Source: Microbacterium sp. cf046 (lineage in GTDB: Bacteria > Actinomycetota > Actinomycetes > Actinomycetales > Microbacteriaceae). Taken from it: a stretch of 64,000 nt of DNA. A program made the position numbers and the translations under genes. Where the stretch lies: assembly GCF_900114345.1 (NCBI RefSeq), contig NZ_FOZJ01000001.1, forward strand, positions 1,116,001 through 1,180,000. The letters run 5' to 3'. Below are positions 8,194 to 17,845 of the stretch, one piece after another. Numbering within the stretch: position 1 is the first letter of the stretch; each line of letters opens with the position of its first letter. The notes beneath the pieces were generated by a model. It was not told the origin of the DNA and did no database searches. It saw nothing but the letters and a program-made list of their open reading frames with translations.

Positions 8194-9044
8194 CCGCCTC
8201 CCCCGAGCCGGCAGATGTCGCGCCGGAGGACTTCCCGCCGACCCTGCGCGAGGTGATGCTCCGACCGCGATGGCTCGCGCTGCTCGCGCTCTGTCTCGTG
8301 GTCGCAGGCGTGTTCGCCTGGCTCGGGCAGTGGCAGCTCGGTCGCGCGATCGACACCGACCCGGCGCCGCCGGGTGCCACGGAGGAGGTGCTGCCTCTTG
8401 CCGAGGCCGCCGCGCCCGGCGACTACGTCCCCGAGCCGCTCGTGGGGCAGCGCGTCACGGTGACCGGGACGTGGGTGCCCGAGGACTTCATCGTCGTCTC
8501 GTCGCGCTACAACGACGGCGTCGAGGGCTACTGGGTGACGGGCCAGCTGCGGGTGGCGGGCGAAGAGGACGGGCAGCCCGTGTCGGTCGCAGTCGCGATC
8601 GGATGGGCGGCGACGCCCGCGGAGGCGCAGGCGGCGGTCGAGCAGCTCGAGGAAGCCGCGGCCGCCCCCGGCGCGGCGGAGATCCCGCTCGCGATCACCG
8701 GCCGTCTGATCTCCGACGAGGGGCCCGTGCTGCCTCCGCAGAGCGGCGACCCGCAGACGCTGACCCGGATGTCGCCTGCCGCGCTGCTCTCGCGCTGGCA
8801 CGGGATCGACGGTCTCGACGTCTACCGCGCCTATGTCGCCTCCGAGGTGGCGCAGGGTCCGCTCGAGGACATCTCGTCGCCCGCTCCGGCCGAGGGCTCG
8901 AACGTGAACTGGCTGAACATCTTCTACGCGATCGAGTGGGCCGTGTTCGCGGGATTCGCGTTCTACCTCTGGTATCGCCTCGCTCGCGATGCCTGGGAGC
9001 GCGAGGTCGAGGAGTTCGAGGAGACCGAGCCGGCGGCGGCCTGA
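8190..9044 (+). CDS. SURF1-family protein, cytochrome c oxidase assembly
   Basis: A 284-residue membrane protein with the SURF1 plan: one helix near the N-terminus ([22 protein letters not shown], residues about 29-50), a long extracytoplasmic domain, and a second helix near the C-terminus ([21 protein letters not shown], about 242-262). GQWQLGR after helix 1 is the family signature. SURF1 proteins help assemble the haem a centre of aa3-type oxidase. The ATG overlaps the guaB3 stop codon (ATGA), so the two are translationally coupled. Confidence 0.85.
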   Translation: MTASPEPADVAPEDFPPTLREVMLRPRWLALLALCLVVAGVFAWLGQWQLGRAIDTDPAPPGATEEVLPLAEAAAPGDYVPEPLVGQRVTVTGTWVPEDFIVVSSRYNDGVEGYWVTGQLRVAGEEDGQPVSVAVAIGWAATPAEAQAAVEQLEEAAAAPGAAEIPLAITGRLISDEGPVLPPQSGDPQTLTRMSPAALLSRWHGIDGLDVYRAYVASEVAQGPLEDISSPAPAEGSNVNWLNIFYAIEWAVFAGFAFYLWYRLARDAWEREVEEFEETEPAAA

Positions 9045-9082
9045 CCCCATCGCGCGCGCGAGAGGGGCCGGAATCCCGCGGG

Positions 9083-9088
9083 TAGACT
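9083..9088 (+). promoter_or_regulatory. -10 box TAGACT for the DUF3817 gene
   Basis: TAGACT ends 6 bases before the ATG at 9095; no Shine-Dalgarno is visible. Confidence 0.6.
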
Positions 9089-9094
9089 GGGCGC

Positions 9095-9595
9095 ATGCCT
9101 CCGGCCCCGAAACTCGCCTCGTTCCCGGCCATCCGCGGGGCGCTGAGGTTCTACCAGATCTGCTCGGTGATCACCGGCACGATGCTGCTGCTCCTGTGCG
9201 CCGAGATGCTCGCGAAGTACGTGCTCGGGTACGAGCTGTTCCTCGGCGGGTCCGGTGGTCTCCTCTGGTTCGCCCCGGTCGTCGAGACCCCGAACGGCCT
9301 CGAGTCGACCGGCGACGGGTTCAACCTCTCGCTCGGCATCCTGGTCGCACACGGCTGGTTCTACGTCGTCTACCTCTTCGCCTGCTTCCGCGTCTGGAGC
9401 CTGATGCGGTGGCGCTTCCCGCGCTTCCTGCTGCTCGCTTCGGGCGGCATCGTGCCCCTCCTGTCGTTCTTCCTCGAGGTGCGCGTCGCCCACGAGGTGC
9501 GCGCCTACCTGAAGACCCGGGAGGATGCCGAGCTGCACTCGCGCGCCGAGCACTCGTCCTTGACCCAGGCCATCCCGACGGAGAACAAGCGTTGA
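9095..9595 (+). CDS. DUF3817 family membrane protein
   Basis: A 166-residue protein with about three hydrophobic segments: [20 protein letters not shown] (residues about 19-38), [20 protein letters not shown] (about 85-104) and [21 protein letters not shown] (about 111-131). The tail is charged. The pattern [19 protein letters not shown] fits DUF3817, which commonly lies beside guaA in actinobacteria. Its function is not established. The stop codon overlaps the TTG start of guaA (TTGA), so the two are coupled. Confidence 0.8.
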   Translation: MPPAPKLASFPAIRGALRFYQICSVITGTMLLLLCAEMLAKYVLGYELFLGGSGGLLWFAPVVETPNGLESTGDGFNLSLGILVAHGWFYVVYLFACFRVWSLMRWRFPRFLLLASGGIVPLLSFFLEVRVAHEVRAYLKTREDAELHSRAEHSSLTQAIPTENKR

Positions 9596-11175
9596 CCGAG
9601 CAGACCGAGACCTCCCAGCGCCCCGTCCTCGTCGTCGACTTCGGCGCGCAGTACGCACAGCTCATCGCGCGGCGCGTGCGTGAGGCCGGGGTCTACAGCG
9701 AGATCGTGCCGCACACCGCGACGGCGGGGGAGATCGCCGCGAAGAACCCGGTCGGGCTCATCCTCTCGGGCGGTCCGTCGTCCGTGTACGAGCCGGGCGC
9801 CCCTGCGCTGGACTCTGGCGTGTTCGACCTCGGCGTGCCGACCCTCGGCATCTGCTACGGCTTCCAGGTCATGGCCCAGGCGCTCGGCGGCGAGGTCGCC
9901 AACACCGGCCTGCGCGAGTACGGAGCGACGGATGCCGCGCTCACGGGCGACGGCGGCGTGCTGCTTGCCGGCCAGCCGGCCGCCCAGAACGTGTGGATGA
10001 GCCACGGCGACCAGGTCTCGAAGGCGCCCGAGGGCTTCGATGTGCTCGCCTCGACGTCGGCGACCCCGGTCGCGGCGTTCGGCAGCGACGAGCGCCGGAT
10101 GTACGGCGTGCAGTGGCACCCCGAGGTGAAGCACACCGACTTCGGGCAGCGCGTGATCGAGAACTTCCTGCATCAGGCGGCGGGGCTGCCCGCGGACTGG
10201 AACAGCGGGAACGTGATCGCAGAGCAGGTGGCCCGCATCCGCGAGCAGGTCGGCTCGGGTCGCGTGATCTGCGGCCTCTCCGGCGGCGTGGACTCGGCGG
10301 TCGCCGCGGCGATCGTCCACGAGGCGGTCGGCGACCAGCTCGTCTGCATATTCGTCGACCACGGACTGCTGCGCAAGAACGAGCGCGAACAGGTCGAGAA
10401 CGACTATGTCGCCTCCACCGGCGTGCGGCTCGTCACGATCGACGCGCGCGAGCAGTTCCTCACCGCGCTCGCCGGAGTGAGCGACCCCGAGCAGAAGCGC
10501 AAGATCATCGGGCGCGAGTTCATCCGCTCGTTCGAGGCCGCAGAGAAGACGCTCGTGCTCGAGGCGGCAGCCGACGGTGAGCCGATCCGCTTCCTCGTGC
10601 AGGGGACCCTGTACCCCGACGTGGTCGAGTCCGGCGGCGGCACCGGCACCGCGAACATCAAGTCCCACCACAACGTCGGCGGCCTGCCCGAGGACCTGCA
10701 GTTCGAGCTCGTCGAGCCGCTGCGCACCCTCTTCAAGGACGAGGTCCGCGCGATCGGCAGGGAGCTGGGCCTGCCCGAGGTGATCGTCGGCCGTCAGCCG
10801 TTTCCGGGCCCCGGCCTCGGCATCCGGATCGTGGGCGAGGTCACCGCTGACCGTCTCGAGATTCTGCGTGACGCCGATGCGATCGCGCGCGAAGAGCTGA
10901 CCAGGGCGGGCCTGGACGGCGAGATCTGGCAGTGCCCGGTCGTGCTGCTGGCCGACGTCCGCTCGGTCGGCGTGCAGGGGGACGGGCGCACCTACGGGCA
11001 CCCCATCGTCCTGCGCCCGGTCTCGAGCGAGGACGCGATGACCGCGGACTGGACCCGCCTGCCGTACGACGTCCTCGCCCGGATCTCCAACCGCATCACG
11101 AACGAAGTGCGCGAGGTGAACCGGGTCGTGCTCGATGTGACCAGCAAGCCGCCGGGAACGATCGAGTGGGAGTGA
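9592..11175 (+). CDS. guaA: GMP synthase (glutamine-hydrolysing)
   Basis: A 527-residue enzyme converting XMP to GMP with glutamine and ATP. The N-terminal class I amidotransferase domain has nucleophile loop [11 protein letters not shown] and the His/Glu of QWHPEVKHT. The ATP pyrophosphatase domain follows with the P-loop [13 protein letters not shown]. The C-terminal dimerisation domain ends in [11 protein letters not shown] chose the rare TTG at 9592, which overlaps the previous stop codon as TTGA, because it gives [20 protein letters not shown] and the usual length near 525; upstream in-frame codons run through DUF3817. Cytoplasmic. Confidence 0.96.
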   Translation: MTEQTETSQRPVLVVDFGAQYAQLIARRVREAGVYSEIVPHTATAGEIAAKNPVGLILSGGPSSVYEPGAPALDSGVFDLGVPTLGICYGFQVMAQALGGEVANTGLREYGATDAALTGDGGVLLAGQPAAQNVWMSHGDQVSKAPEGFDVLASTSATPVAAFGSDERRMYGVQWHPEVKHTDFGQRVIENFLHQAAGLPADWNSGNVIAEQVARIREQVGSGRVICGLSGGVDSAVAAAIVHEAVGDQLVCIFVDHGLLRKNEREQVENDYVASTGVRLVTIDAREQFLTALAGVSDPEQKRKIIGREFIRSFEAAEKTLVLEAAADGEPIRFLVQGTLYPDVVESGGGTGTANIKSHHNVGGLPEDLQFELVEPLRTLFKDEVRAIGRELGLPEVIVGRQPFPGPGLGIRIVGEVTADRLEILRDADAIAREELTRAGLDGEIWQCPVVLLADVRSVGVQGDGRTYGHPIVLRPVSSEDAMTADWTRLPYDVLARISNRITNEVREVNRVVLDVTSKPPGTIEWE

Positions 11176-11215
11176 GCCAGCCGTAGAGCCGGCCTTCGCG
11201 GGGCAGGATGGAACC

Positions 11216-12628
11216 GTGAACGTGAAATCGCACGCCGAGTTCCCGGACGCCGAGTACGTCGTCCTCTCGAGCAGGCTGATCCCCGATCGGGACGGAGGGT
11301 ACGCCCTCGCGACGCTCGCCCGGGCGCGGCAGATGGCCGCGGCAGGCGTCCACGGCGGACTCGGGCCGCTCCTGCTCACCCTCGACCCCGGGACGCCTGC
11401 GGAGCACGCGCAGCATCGCGCGGCGTTCGCAGGGCGCGACCTGGTGGTCGACCCGCATCGGATGCGCAACCTCTTCGACGAGGCGGGCGGGTCGCACGGC
11501 GGGGCGGCGGGATGGCTGCGGACGGCGGCGCACCCGGGCGAGCCCGATCCGGCCCTCGAGTACCGGATGATCGAGGATGCCGCAGGGCGGCCGATGGTCG
11601 GGCTGCCCATCATCGCGGGGGACCCCGATTGGCACGTCACAACCGCTCCGATCGCCGTGTACGACGAGCGGCATGCGGTTGCGGGCGTCGTCGACGGGTT
11701 CGGCGCCCTCTACCGCGCCTGGCTCGAACACGTCGTGGACGGGCTGCGGGCGGGGGATGCCGACCGTCCGGTCGTCGTCGTCTGCGAGTCGCGGCAGCTC
11801 GGCGAGCTGCTCGCCGGCTGGGATGACCCGGCGCTGCGCCTCGTGCACGCGATCCACACGATCCACCTCGAGCCCCCGTTCACGCCTGACGCGTCGCTCA
11901 ATCCGCTGTGGTCGCGGTGGTTCACCCTCGCCGAGCGCTTCGACGCCGTGCTGTGGCCCACCGCCGCGCAGCGGTCGGATGTGCAGGACCGGTTCGGCGC
12001 CTCTCCCGTGCATGTCGTGGTGCCGAACGCCGTGCCGGCCGCGGCATCCGTCACGCCCCTGGCGGCGCGGGTTCCCGGCCGCGTCGTCATGCTGAACAGG
12101 CTCGCGCCGGGCAAGCGGATCGACCACGCGATCCGGGCCTTCGCCGCCGTGATCGAGGTCGTGCCGGAGGCGACGCTCGACGTGTTCGGCGACGGCTCGG
12201 AGCATGACCCGCTGCAGCGCCTGATCGACGAGCTCGGACTCGACGCGCACGTCGTGCTGCGTGGACTCACCGACGATCCCGGGCGTGAGCTGGATGCCGC
12301 ATCCGTCTTCCTCTCGACGTCGGCGTTCGAAGGCCAGGGGCTGTCGATCGCCGAGGCGCTCGCGCACGGCTGCCCGGTCGTCGCGTACGACGTGCGGTAC
12401 GGCCCGGGCGACCTGCTCGCCGCAGGAGGAGGACTGCTGGTGCCCGACGGCGACATCGACGCGCTCTCGGCGGCGATGGTCGAGCTGCTGACCGACATCG
12501 AGCTGCGGGCGCGCCTCACCGCCGAGGCGGTCGCCGCCGCGCGCGCCGTGCACCCGGAGCACGCGATGGACGCGCTGGCCCAGGCTGTCGCGGACGTGCT
12601 GGCTCGTCCGTCTCGACGCACGACCTGA
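11216..12628 (+). CDS. Glycosyltransferase family 4, TagE/TarM-like
   Basis: A 470-residue cytoplasmic GT-B glycosyltransferase. The early segment SSRLIPDRDGGYALATLARARQM resembles the TagE/TarM group, which glycosylates poly(glycerol- or ribitol-phosphate) teichoic acid. The donor-binding half has GRVVMLNRLAPGKRIDHAIRAF and the retaining EX7E motif EGQGLSIAE. A CAGGAT box ends 6 bases before the GTG at 11216. The acceptor is inferred; the glycerophosphodiesterase at 18936 is too far away to count as support. It could instead modify another cell-wall polymer. Confidence 0.8.
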   Translation: MNVKSHAEFPDAEYVVLSSRLIPDRDGGYALATLARARQMAAAGVHGGLGPLLLTLDPGTPAEHAQHRAAFAGRDLVVDPHRMRNLFDEAGGSHGGAAGWLRTAAHPGEPDPALEYRMIEDAAGRPMVGLPIIAGDPDWHVTTAPIAVYDERHAVAGVVDGFGALYRAWLEHVVDGLRAGDADRPVVVVCESRQLGELLAGWDDPALRLVHAIHTIHLEPPFTPDASLNPLWSRWFTLAERFDAVLWPTAAQRSDVQDRFGASPVHVVVPNAVPAAASVTPLAARVPGRVVMLNRLAPGKRIDHAIRAFAAVIEVVPEATLDVFGDGSEHDPLQRLIDELGLDAHVVLRGLTDDPGRELDAASVFLSTSAFEGQGLSIAEALAHGCPVVAYDVRYGPGDLLAAGGGLLVPDGDIDALSAAMVELLTDIELRARLTAEAVAAARAVHPEHAMDALAQAVADVLARPSRRTT

Positions 12629-12644
12629 CGCTTCGAGGCCCGTG

Positions 12645-12674
12645 CCGCTGGCGGCGGATCCGCTGGCGGCGGAT
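12645..12674. repeat. 15-bp direct tandem repeat, two copies
   Basis: CCGCTGGCGGCGGAT is present twice without a gap (12645-12659 and 12660-12674) between the glycosyltransferase and clpP. It is probably a replication-slippage duplication with no clear function. Confidence 0.6.
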
Positions 12675-12713
12675 TGCGCTGCGGGAGCGCGCCTCCCCGC
12701 GCACGCTGGGGTC

Positions 12714-13358
12714 ATGGCAGATGACGGAAAGATCCCGCAGTTCGGAGCCGAGGCGCGGCGCGAACTGTTCCACCAGCGCGTGCTCGTGCTCGACGGCCCG
12801 CTCGACGACGACAACGGCACGATGATCGCGACGCAGCTGCTCGCGCTCGCCGCCGAGGACGAGGCATCCGACATCGCCCTGTGGATCCACTCGCCCGGAG
12901 GCTCGGTGCCGTCGATGCTGGCGATCCGCGACGTGATGCGGCTGATCCCCAACGATGTCGCCACGCTCGCCCTCGGGCTGGCCTGCAGTGCCGGGCAGTT
13001 CCTGCTGTCGGCCGGGACGAAGGGCAAGCGGCGTGCGCTGCCGCACGCGCGGATCCTCATGCACCAGGGTTCCGCCGGGATCGGCGGTTCGGCGGTCGAG
13101 GTCGAGGTGCAGGCCGACGACCTGCGCCACATGCGCGACACGGTGCTCGGACTGATCGCGCAGGACACGGGCCAGCCCGTGGAGCGGATCTTCGAGGACT
13201 CGCTGCACGACCGCTGGTACACCGCAGCGCAGGCGCAGGAGTACGGATTCATCGACGGCACCGTCACCGACTTCGCGCAGGTGGTGCCGCGGCGGCGGCG
13301 GCCGGCTGGACTCGGCCTGGGTCTGCCGGATGAGCGTGCGACGGAGGTGGCGGCATGA
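12714..13358 (+). CDS. clpP: ClpP-type serine protease subunit with complete catalytic triad
   Basis: A 214-residue ClpP peptidase subunit. The triad is readable as Ser92 in [11 protein letters not shown], His117 in HARILMHQ and Asp166 in LHDRWYTA. The oxyanion strand reads IHSPGGSVP. The usual Gln-Ala before the serine is Ala-Cys here. The C-terminal tail has an Arg run (PRRRRPAG). A CACGCT box ends 6 bases before the ATG. The gene overlaps a second clpP by ATGA, suggesting a heteromeric ring. No clpX or clpA lies nearby, so the unfoldase must come from elsewhere. Confidence 0.88.
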   Translation: MADDGKIPQFGAEARRELFHQRVLVLDGPLDDDNGTMIATQLLALAAEDEASDIALWIHSPGGSVPSMLAIRDVMRLIPNDVATLALGLACSAGQFLLSAGTKGKRRALPHARILMHQGSAGIGGSAVEVEVQADDLRHMRDTVLGLIAQDTGQPVERIFEDSLHDRWYTAAQAQEYGFIDGTVTDFAQVVPRRRRPAGLGLGLPDERATEVAA

Positions 13359-13942
13359 GCGGCTACACGATCCCCAATGTCGTCTCCCAGCATCCGCGGG
13401 GCGACCGCATCATGGATGTCTACTCGCACCTGCTGACCGAGCGGGTCGTGTACCTGGGCACCGCGATCGACGCCGGCGTCGCGAACGCGCTGATCGCCCA
13501 GCTGCTGCACCTGGACGCCGACAGTCCCGAGCGGGACATCCAGCTGTACATCAACTCCGAGGGCGGCGATCCGAGCGCGATGCTCGCGATCTACGACACG
13601 ATGCAGCACGTGCGGCCCGACATCGCGACGACGTGCGTGGGGCAGGCCATCGGTGTGGGTGCGGTCATGCTGGCCGCCGGGGCGGCCGGCAAACGCGCGG
13701 TCCTGCCCCATGCCCGGGTCGTGCTGCATCAGCCTGCGGGGCAGGGCCGCGGTGCGATCCCCGACCTGATCCTGCAGGCCGACGAGCTCGTGCGGGTGCG
13801 CGGCGAGGTCGAGCAGGTGCTCGCCCGCCACACCGGACAGGATGCCGCGAAGCTGCGCGTCGACACGGATCGCGACCGCGTCTTCACCGCGGACGAGGCG
13901 GTCGCCTACGGCCTGGTGGATCGGGTGCTCGCCGAGCGGTGA
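13355..13942 (+). CDS. ClpP paralogue lacking the catalytic serine (ClpR-like)
   Basis: A 195-residue ClpP-fold protein translationally coupled to the active clpP (ATGA overlap). Where ClpP has GQAASMxA, this reads [11 protein letters not shown], so the nucleophile position (residue 100) is glycine, codon GGT. His125 (HARVVLHQ) and Asp174 (DRDRVF) of the triad remain, and [11 protein letters not shown] replaces INSPGGSV. It therefore looks proteolytically dead but structurally intact, as in cyanobacterial and plastid ClpR. The likely role is to co-assemble with the upstream subunit; that is inference. Confidence 0.85.
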   Translation: MSGYTIPNVVSQHPRGDRIMDVYSHLLTERVVYLGTAIDAGVANALIAQLLHLDADSPERDIQLYINSEGGDPSAMLAIYDTMQHVRPDIATTCVGQAIGVGAVMLAAGAAGKRAVLPHARVVLHQPAGQGRGAIPDLILQADELVRVRGEVEQVLARHTGQDAAKLRVDTDRDRVFTADEAVAYGLVDRVLAER

Positions 13943-14003
13943 ACCCCCGCACGGGCGTTTCGCCTCGGCGCCGGCGCTCCTCGCTCGACGACCGGGACGG
14001 GAC

Positions 14004-15245
14004 TCAGTCGGCGGGCCTGCCCGGCCAGGTTCTGCCTGCCCACGGATCGTAGTCCGCGAGCAGGTCGCCCTGGGGTGGGCGGGCATCTTCGGGCACGTGC
14101 TGGAGGTTGATCCGCACCCGGTACCAGAGCGAGCTCGAGCCGCGCATGCCGTCCACGAGCGTGTCGGCGGGGTGCAGCGACGCCACGACGTCGGGATGCT
14201 CCGCCTTCCACTGCTCGAGCACCTCGAGCGCCTCAGGCTTGGTCTTCGTCCGGGCGATCTCGATGAGCGGCATCGTGGACGCACGGCGGCCGGAGCCGTC
14301 ACCGCCGCGTGGCGGCTTCTCGGCGGGACCGAGCTCCTTCGCCAGCGCGAGCAGCGCGTCGAGCGAGCCGACGGCGTCATCGATTCCCTCGTGCGGGTCG
14401 CCGAGCTCCGCGAATCTGGCAGGGACGGTGAGAGCCGTGAACTCCTCGGGGCGGCGGACCCTCACCTCGCCCCAGTCCAGCGGCGTCGACACGCGGGCAT
14501 CGGGAAGCGGCCGGATCGAGTAGGCCGAGGCCACGGTCCGATCCTTCGCGTTCTGATTGAAGTCGACGAACACGCTCTCGCCGCGCTCCTCCTTCCACCA
14601 CCGCGCGGTCGCGAGTCCCGGCGCGCGGTTCTCTACCTCGCGCGCCAGGGTCTCGGCCGCCAGCCGCACCTGTCGGAAATCCCATTCGGGCGCGATCCGC
14701 ACCAGGATGTGCAGCCCGCGAGAACCGGAGGTCTTCGGCCAGCCGACGAGACCGACGTCGTCGAGCACCTCGCGCGCGACGTACGCGACGTCCACGATCT
14801 GCGACCAATCCACGCCCGGCATCGGGTCGAGGTCGACGCGCAGCTCGTCGGGATGGTCGAGGTCCTCCGCGCGGACGGGATGCGGATTGAGGTCGAGACA
14901 CCCCAGGTTGACGACCCACGCCAGGCCCGCGGCATCCCGGATCACCGCCTCCTCAGCCGACGTGCCCCGCGCGTAGTGCAGGGTCGCGGTGTCGATGAAG
15001 TCGGGGTGGTTCTCCGGCACGCGCTTCTGGAAGAACGCCTCCTGATCGATGCCCTTCACGAATCGCTTGAGCACCATCGGCCGCCCGCCCGCACCTCGCA
15101 GCGCGCCGGGCGCAACCGAGAGGAAGTACTGCACGACATCCAGCTTGCTCAGCCCGGCCTGCGGGAAGACGACCTTGTCGGGGCTCGAGACGCGGACTTC
15201 GCGGCCGCCGACCTCGACCGTGGTGTCTTTGCGCGCAGGACTCAC
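14004..15245 (-). CDS. Standalone LigD-type primase-polymerase (PolD-like)
   Basis: A 413-residue DNA polymerase domain of the LigD-Pol (archaeo-eukaryotic primase) family without nuclease or ligase domains. Metal ligands appear in ELRVDLDPMPG and VFVDFNQN, and nucleotide-binding residues in TSGSRGLHILVR. About 100 residues after the polymerase core are basic and unassigned. I chose the GTG at 15245: a TAGCGT box ends 7 bases upstream and residues before it look non-coding. The family adds ribonucleotides and fills gaps in end joining or excision repair. No Ku gene is in the window. A related gene lies at 52440. Confidence 0.85.
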   Translation of the reverse strand: MSPARKDTTVEVGGREVRVSSPDKVVFPQAGLSKLDVVQYFLSVAPGALRGAGGRPMVLKRFVKGIDQEAFFQKRVPENHPDFIDTATLHYARGTSAEEAVIRDAAGLAWVVNLGCLDLNPHPVRAEDLDHPDELRVDLDPMPGVDWSQIVDVAYVAREVLDDVGLVGWPKTSGSRGLHILVRIAPEWDFRQVRLAAETLAREVENRAPGLATARWWKEERGESVFVDFNQNAKDRTVASAYSIRPLPDARVSTPLDWGEVRVRRPEEFTALTVPARFAELGDPHEGIDDAVGSLDALLALAKELGPAEKPPRGGDGSGRRASTMPLIEIARTKTKPEALEVLEQWKAEHPDVVASLHPADTLVDGMRGSSSLWYRVRINLQHVPEDARPPQGDLLADYDPWAGRTWPGRPAD

Positions 15246-15307
15246 GTTCGCCACGCTAGCGCGGGAGCGGATGCCGCGGCCACGGCTCGCCGACCTCGGG
15301 GAAGCGG

Positions 15308-15652
15308 TCAGGCGACGAGCGAGAGCCCGACCTGGCCGCCGACCGCGGGACGGTCTGCGGTCCGCATGCGGAGCTCGTCGACGACCGCGGCGGTCAGGTC
15401 GACGAGCGTGACTTCGAGCGCCCCGGCGACTGCGGCGATCATCTCGCTCGAGGGCTCCTTGAGGCCGCGTTCGATCTCGGACAGGTATTGCGGCGACACC
15501 CCGGCGCGCTCCGCCGTGTCGGCCAGCCGCTCCCCGCGGTCGTGCCGGATGCGGCGCAGCTGGTCGCCGAGCGCGTCGCGCCACAGCGGCTCGAGGGCAG
15601 GGGCGGGTCGCCTCGTCGGCAGCGGGATGAGCTCCGCCGTTCGTGCATGCAT
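15308..15652 (-). CDS. XRE-family helix-turn-helix regulator
   Basis: A 114-residue DNA-binding protein. The HTH occupies residues about 28-85 (GDQLRRIRHDRGERLADTAERAGVSPQYLSEIERGLKEPSSEM). A short C-terminal extension has no recognised ligand domain. The ATG at 15652 follows a TATCGT box with exactly 6 bases between, so the transcript is probably leaderless. Target genes are unknown; the divergent side is only the end of the hydrolase gene. Similar small XRE proteins often repress clpP-type genes in actinobacteria, but nothing in this sequence proves that here. Confidence 0.82.
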   Translation of the reverse strand: MHARTAELIPLPTRRPAPALEPLWRDALGDQLRRIRHDRGERLADTAERAGVSPQYLSEIERGLKEPSSEMIAAVAGALEVTLVDLTAAVVDELRMRTADRPAVGGQVGLSLVA

Positions 15653-15658
15653 GCGCTC

Positions 15659-15664
15659 ACGATA
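15659..15664 (-). promoter_or_regulatory. -10 box TATCGT for the XRE regulator
   Basis: On the minus strand TATCGT is followed by GAGCGC and then the ATG at 15652, which is the leaderless spacing. Confidence 0.6.
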
Positions 15665-15715
15665 GGACGCGGAGGATGCCGCATCCGAGCTGTTCCGCTC
15701 AGAGCAGAACGGGGC

Positions 15716-17743
15716 TCACAGCATGAGCAGTCCGCGAGCGAGCAGCCAGAGGGCGAAGCCTGCCGACGCCGCCGCCGACACCGACAGGACGACGCGGTGG
15801 AACAGACTGCCCTCCTCCTGCATCCAGGCGCGGACCAGCGACACGATCAGCAGGATCGTGGCCGCGAGCGCGACGAACGGCACCACGAGCAGCGGCCACG
15901 CGCCGCTGGGGAGACCGAAGGCGACGATCATCGGATCCGCGTTCAGCAGGACGAGGGCAAGTCCGCCCGCGGAGGCGAGGTTCAGACCGGCCGACGTCGC
16001 CGCGACGAGCACCAGACCTCCGGGGGCGTCGCCGCGGCGACGGCCGAGCCACCTCAGGGCGTAGATCGCCGCGTACACGAGGGTCGCGGCGAAGATGAGG
16101 ACTGTCGATCCCGCGATCATCATCTGGAGCGGATCGCGATCCCGAATGAGGTCGCCGTCGAGCCGGGAGATCGACGACATCGGATGGATGGCCTCGCTCG
16201 TGAGGAAGTCGGGGCTCGACATCGCGTCGATGCACGATGCGTCCGGCGGCGTGACCGGATCCTGCAGGAACTGCTCGGCGATCCACGCGGCGCAGTCATC
16301 GACGCCGTCGGTCCACACCACGCCGTGCGCCCGGCCGGGGAAGGTGTACACGTGGGGGAGCGCTAGCGTCTCGGCGGTCGACTCGGCGAAAGCTGCGGGC
16401 GTGACCGGGTCGTACTGGCCGGACATGAGCAGCGTCGGTATCGCGCTGGAGACGGGCAGGTTCTCGGTCGGGGGCAGCGCGGGCACCGCCCAGAGCTCGC
16501 AGTCCGCGCGGAATCCGTCGGAGAGCGAGTAGTGGGCCAGCAGCTCATCCGCGGCGATTGCCGCGGCGATGCGCGCGTCGTCGTTGAACGGCGCTTCTTC
16601 GGCGCAGTCGATCGACAGCTGCAGACCCTCGCCCGCCCCGTCCGCGTCGTCGACGATGCGCTGTGCCAGGGGGATCGCCGCCTCGACCTCGCCAGCGGCC
16701 AGCCGATCGATCACATACGGAACCACTGGCAGGACGCTCGCGTCGGAGAAGGCGCTGACCAGGCCGTCGACGAGGTCGGTGTCGCTCAATCGAACCCTGA
16801 GCGGGGAGCCGTTCGCGGGGTTCTTCACGGTGACCGAGAGGGGTTGCTCGGCCGCGCCCGCGAGCACCTTCCTGAGGGACTGCTCCAGGTCGGGATACCG
16901 ACGACTGCACTCCGCGTGGGCTGCGCAATCCGCCAGCAGTGTGTCGACGGAGGCCGTGAAGCCTGCCGGGGTGTCCTCGTACCGATTGATCTGCGGCGCG
17001 TAGACGCCGTCGAGGATCACCGCGCGCAAGCCCTCCGGCCGATCGCGCATCGCCGTCAGCGCCAGCCGCGAGCCGTACGACGCTCCGTACAGATTCCACT
17101 CGTCGTACTCGAGCGCCGCCCGGAGGTCTGCGAGGTCGGCTGCAGTCTCCGCGCTCGTGTAGGCGGTGAGATCGATGCCCTCCGCGATGAGCCGCTCGTG
17201 ACACTTGGTCAGCTGCTCGGCGCGTCGCTCGAGCGCCGCATCACCCGAGAGGAGCGTCCCGTCGACCACGAAGTGCTCGATGTCGAGTTCGGGGCAGTCC
17301 AGCGTGGGCTTCGCATGGGCATCGCCGCGCTGCTCGATGAGGATGACGTCCCGGTCTTCGCCCGCCCAATCGGCGTCATCCAGGAAGTACCGCAGAGCGT
17401 CGAGGCGCCCCATGCTCGACGCGCCGGACGTCGGGAAGACGAGCGGGTCGGAAGTCGTCGGCGCGCGGCCGGCGATGATGGTCACCGGAAGCTGGAGTGT
17501 CTTCTCCGGGTCGGCCTCCGGAGACCGGCGCTCGGGCACGGTGAGCATTCCGCATGTCACGCGCTGCTGGTCGTCGGCGGGCACGTCGGCCGTGCACTCG
17601 CCCTCTTCGAACGCGTCCTCCGGTGCAGGTGCCGAGACCTGGGGCTCGCCGGCTGCGGCGAGGGCGGCAGTCGGCGCGAAGAGGGTCAGTGCCAGCGCGC
17701 AGAGGACCGTCGATGCAGCGGTGAGCGCGCGCGGCCCGGCCAT
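15716..17743 (-). CDS. Exported alpha/beta hydrolase (TAP-like peptidase/esterase) with C-terminal membrane domain
   Basis: A 675-residue protein. A signal peptide (ALTAASTVLCALALTLF followed by an ALA-AAG cleavage-like site) leads into an alpha/beta hydrolase with nucleophile Ser222 in GASYGS. A TAP-like C-terminal half follows, with LLMSGQYDPVTP and the His loop PGRAHGVVW. Four hydrophobic helices follow from about residue 540 (MMIAGSTVLIFAATLVYAAIYAL onward), so the catalytic domain would be held outside the membrane. I chose the ATG at 17743 because TATCGT ends exactly 6 bases upstream. Family members cleave N-terminal peptides or esters; the substrate is unknown. The added membrane tail is unusual. 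Confidence 0.82.
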   Translation of the reverse strand: MAGPRALTAASTVLCALALTLFAPTAALAAAGEPQVSAPAPEDAFEEGECTADVPADDQQRVTCGMLTVPERRSPEADPEKTLQLPVTIIAGRAPTTSDPLVFPTSGASSMGRLDALRYFLDDADWAGEDRDVILIEQRGDAHAKPTLDCPELDIEHFVVDGTLLSGDAALERRAEQLTKCHERLIAEGIDLTAYTSAETAADLADLRAALEYDEWNLYGASYGSRLALTAMRDRPEGLRAVILDGVYAPQINRYEDTPAGFTASVDTLLADCAAHAECSRRYPDLEQSLRKVLAGAAEQPLSVTVKNPANGSPLRVRLSDTDLVDGLVSAFSDASVLPVVPYVIDRLAAGEVEAAIPLAQRIVDDADGAGEGLQLSIDCAEEAPFNDDARIAAAIAADELLAHYSLSDGFRADCELWAVPALPPTENLPVSSAIPTLLMSGQYDPVTPAAFAESTAETLALPHVYTFPGRAHGVVWTDGVDDCAAWIAEQFLQDPVTPPDASCIDAMSSPDFLTSEAIHPMSSISRLDGDLIRDRDPLQMMIAGSTVLIFAATLVYAAIYALRWLGRRRGDAPGGLVLVAATSAGLNLASAGGLALVLLNADPMIVAFGLPSGAWPLLVVPFVALAATILLIVSLVRAWMQEEGSLFHRVVLSVSAAASAGFALWLLARGLLML

Positions 17744-17749
17744 AGCGTC

Positions 17750-17755
17750 ACGATA
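17750..17755 (-). promoter_or_regulatory. -10 box TATCGT for the exported hydrolase
   Basis: TATCGT, then GACGCT, then the ATG at 17743 on the minus strand: the leaderless spacing, which decides the start codon of this gene. Confidence 0.6.
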
Positions 17756-17796
17756 GCGGCGAGGCAGTGCTGCTGACAGCCCTCGCGTCACGAATG

Positions 17797-17832
17797 ACGA
17801 AGGGGGCCACCCTTTCGGATGACCCCCTTCGT
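17797..17832 (-). terminator. Hairpin terminator after the Bax-inhibitor-1 gene
   Basis: Perfect 10-bp arms ACGAAGGGGG (17797-17806) and CCCCCTTCGT (17823-17832) flank a 16-nt loop. The hairpin starts 14 bases past the stop codon of the minus-strand gene. No T-tract follows, as is common for actinobacterial terminators. Confidence 0.75.
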
Positions 17833-17845
17833 GCAGAACGGGTGA

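Noticed and set aside
11096..14380. A 1094-codon minus-strand frame across guaA, the glycosyltransferase and both clpP genes
   Set aside because: It is the shadow of four well-supported + strand genes; composition is Arg/Ala/Ser-rich with no motif.
16545..17204. Alternative open frame inside the exported hydrolase
   Set aside because: Arg/Gly/His-rich shadow frame; the hydrolase frame has signal peptide, catalytic motif and membrane helices in order.
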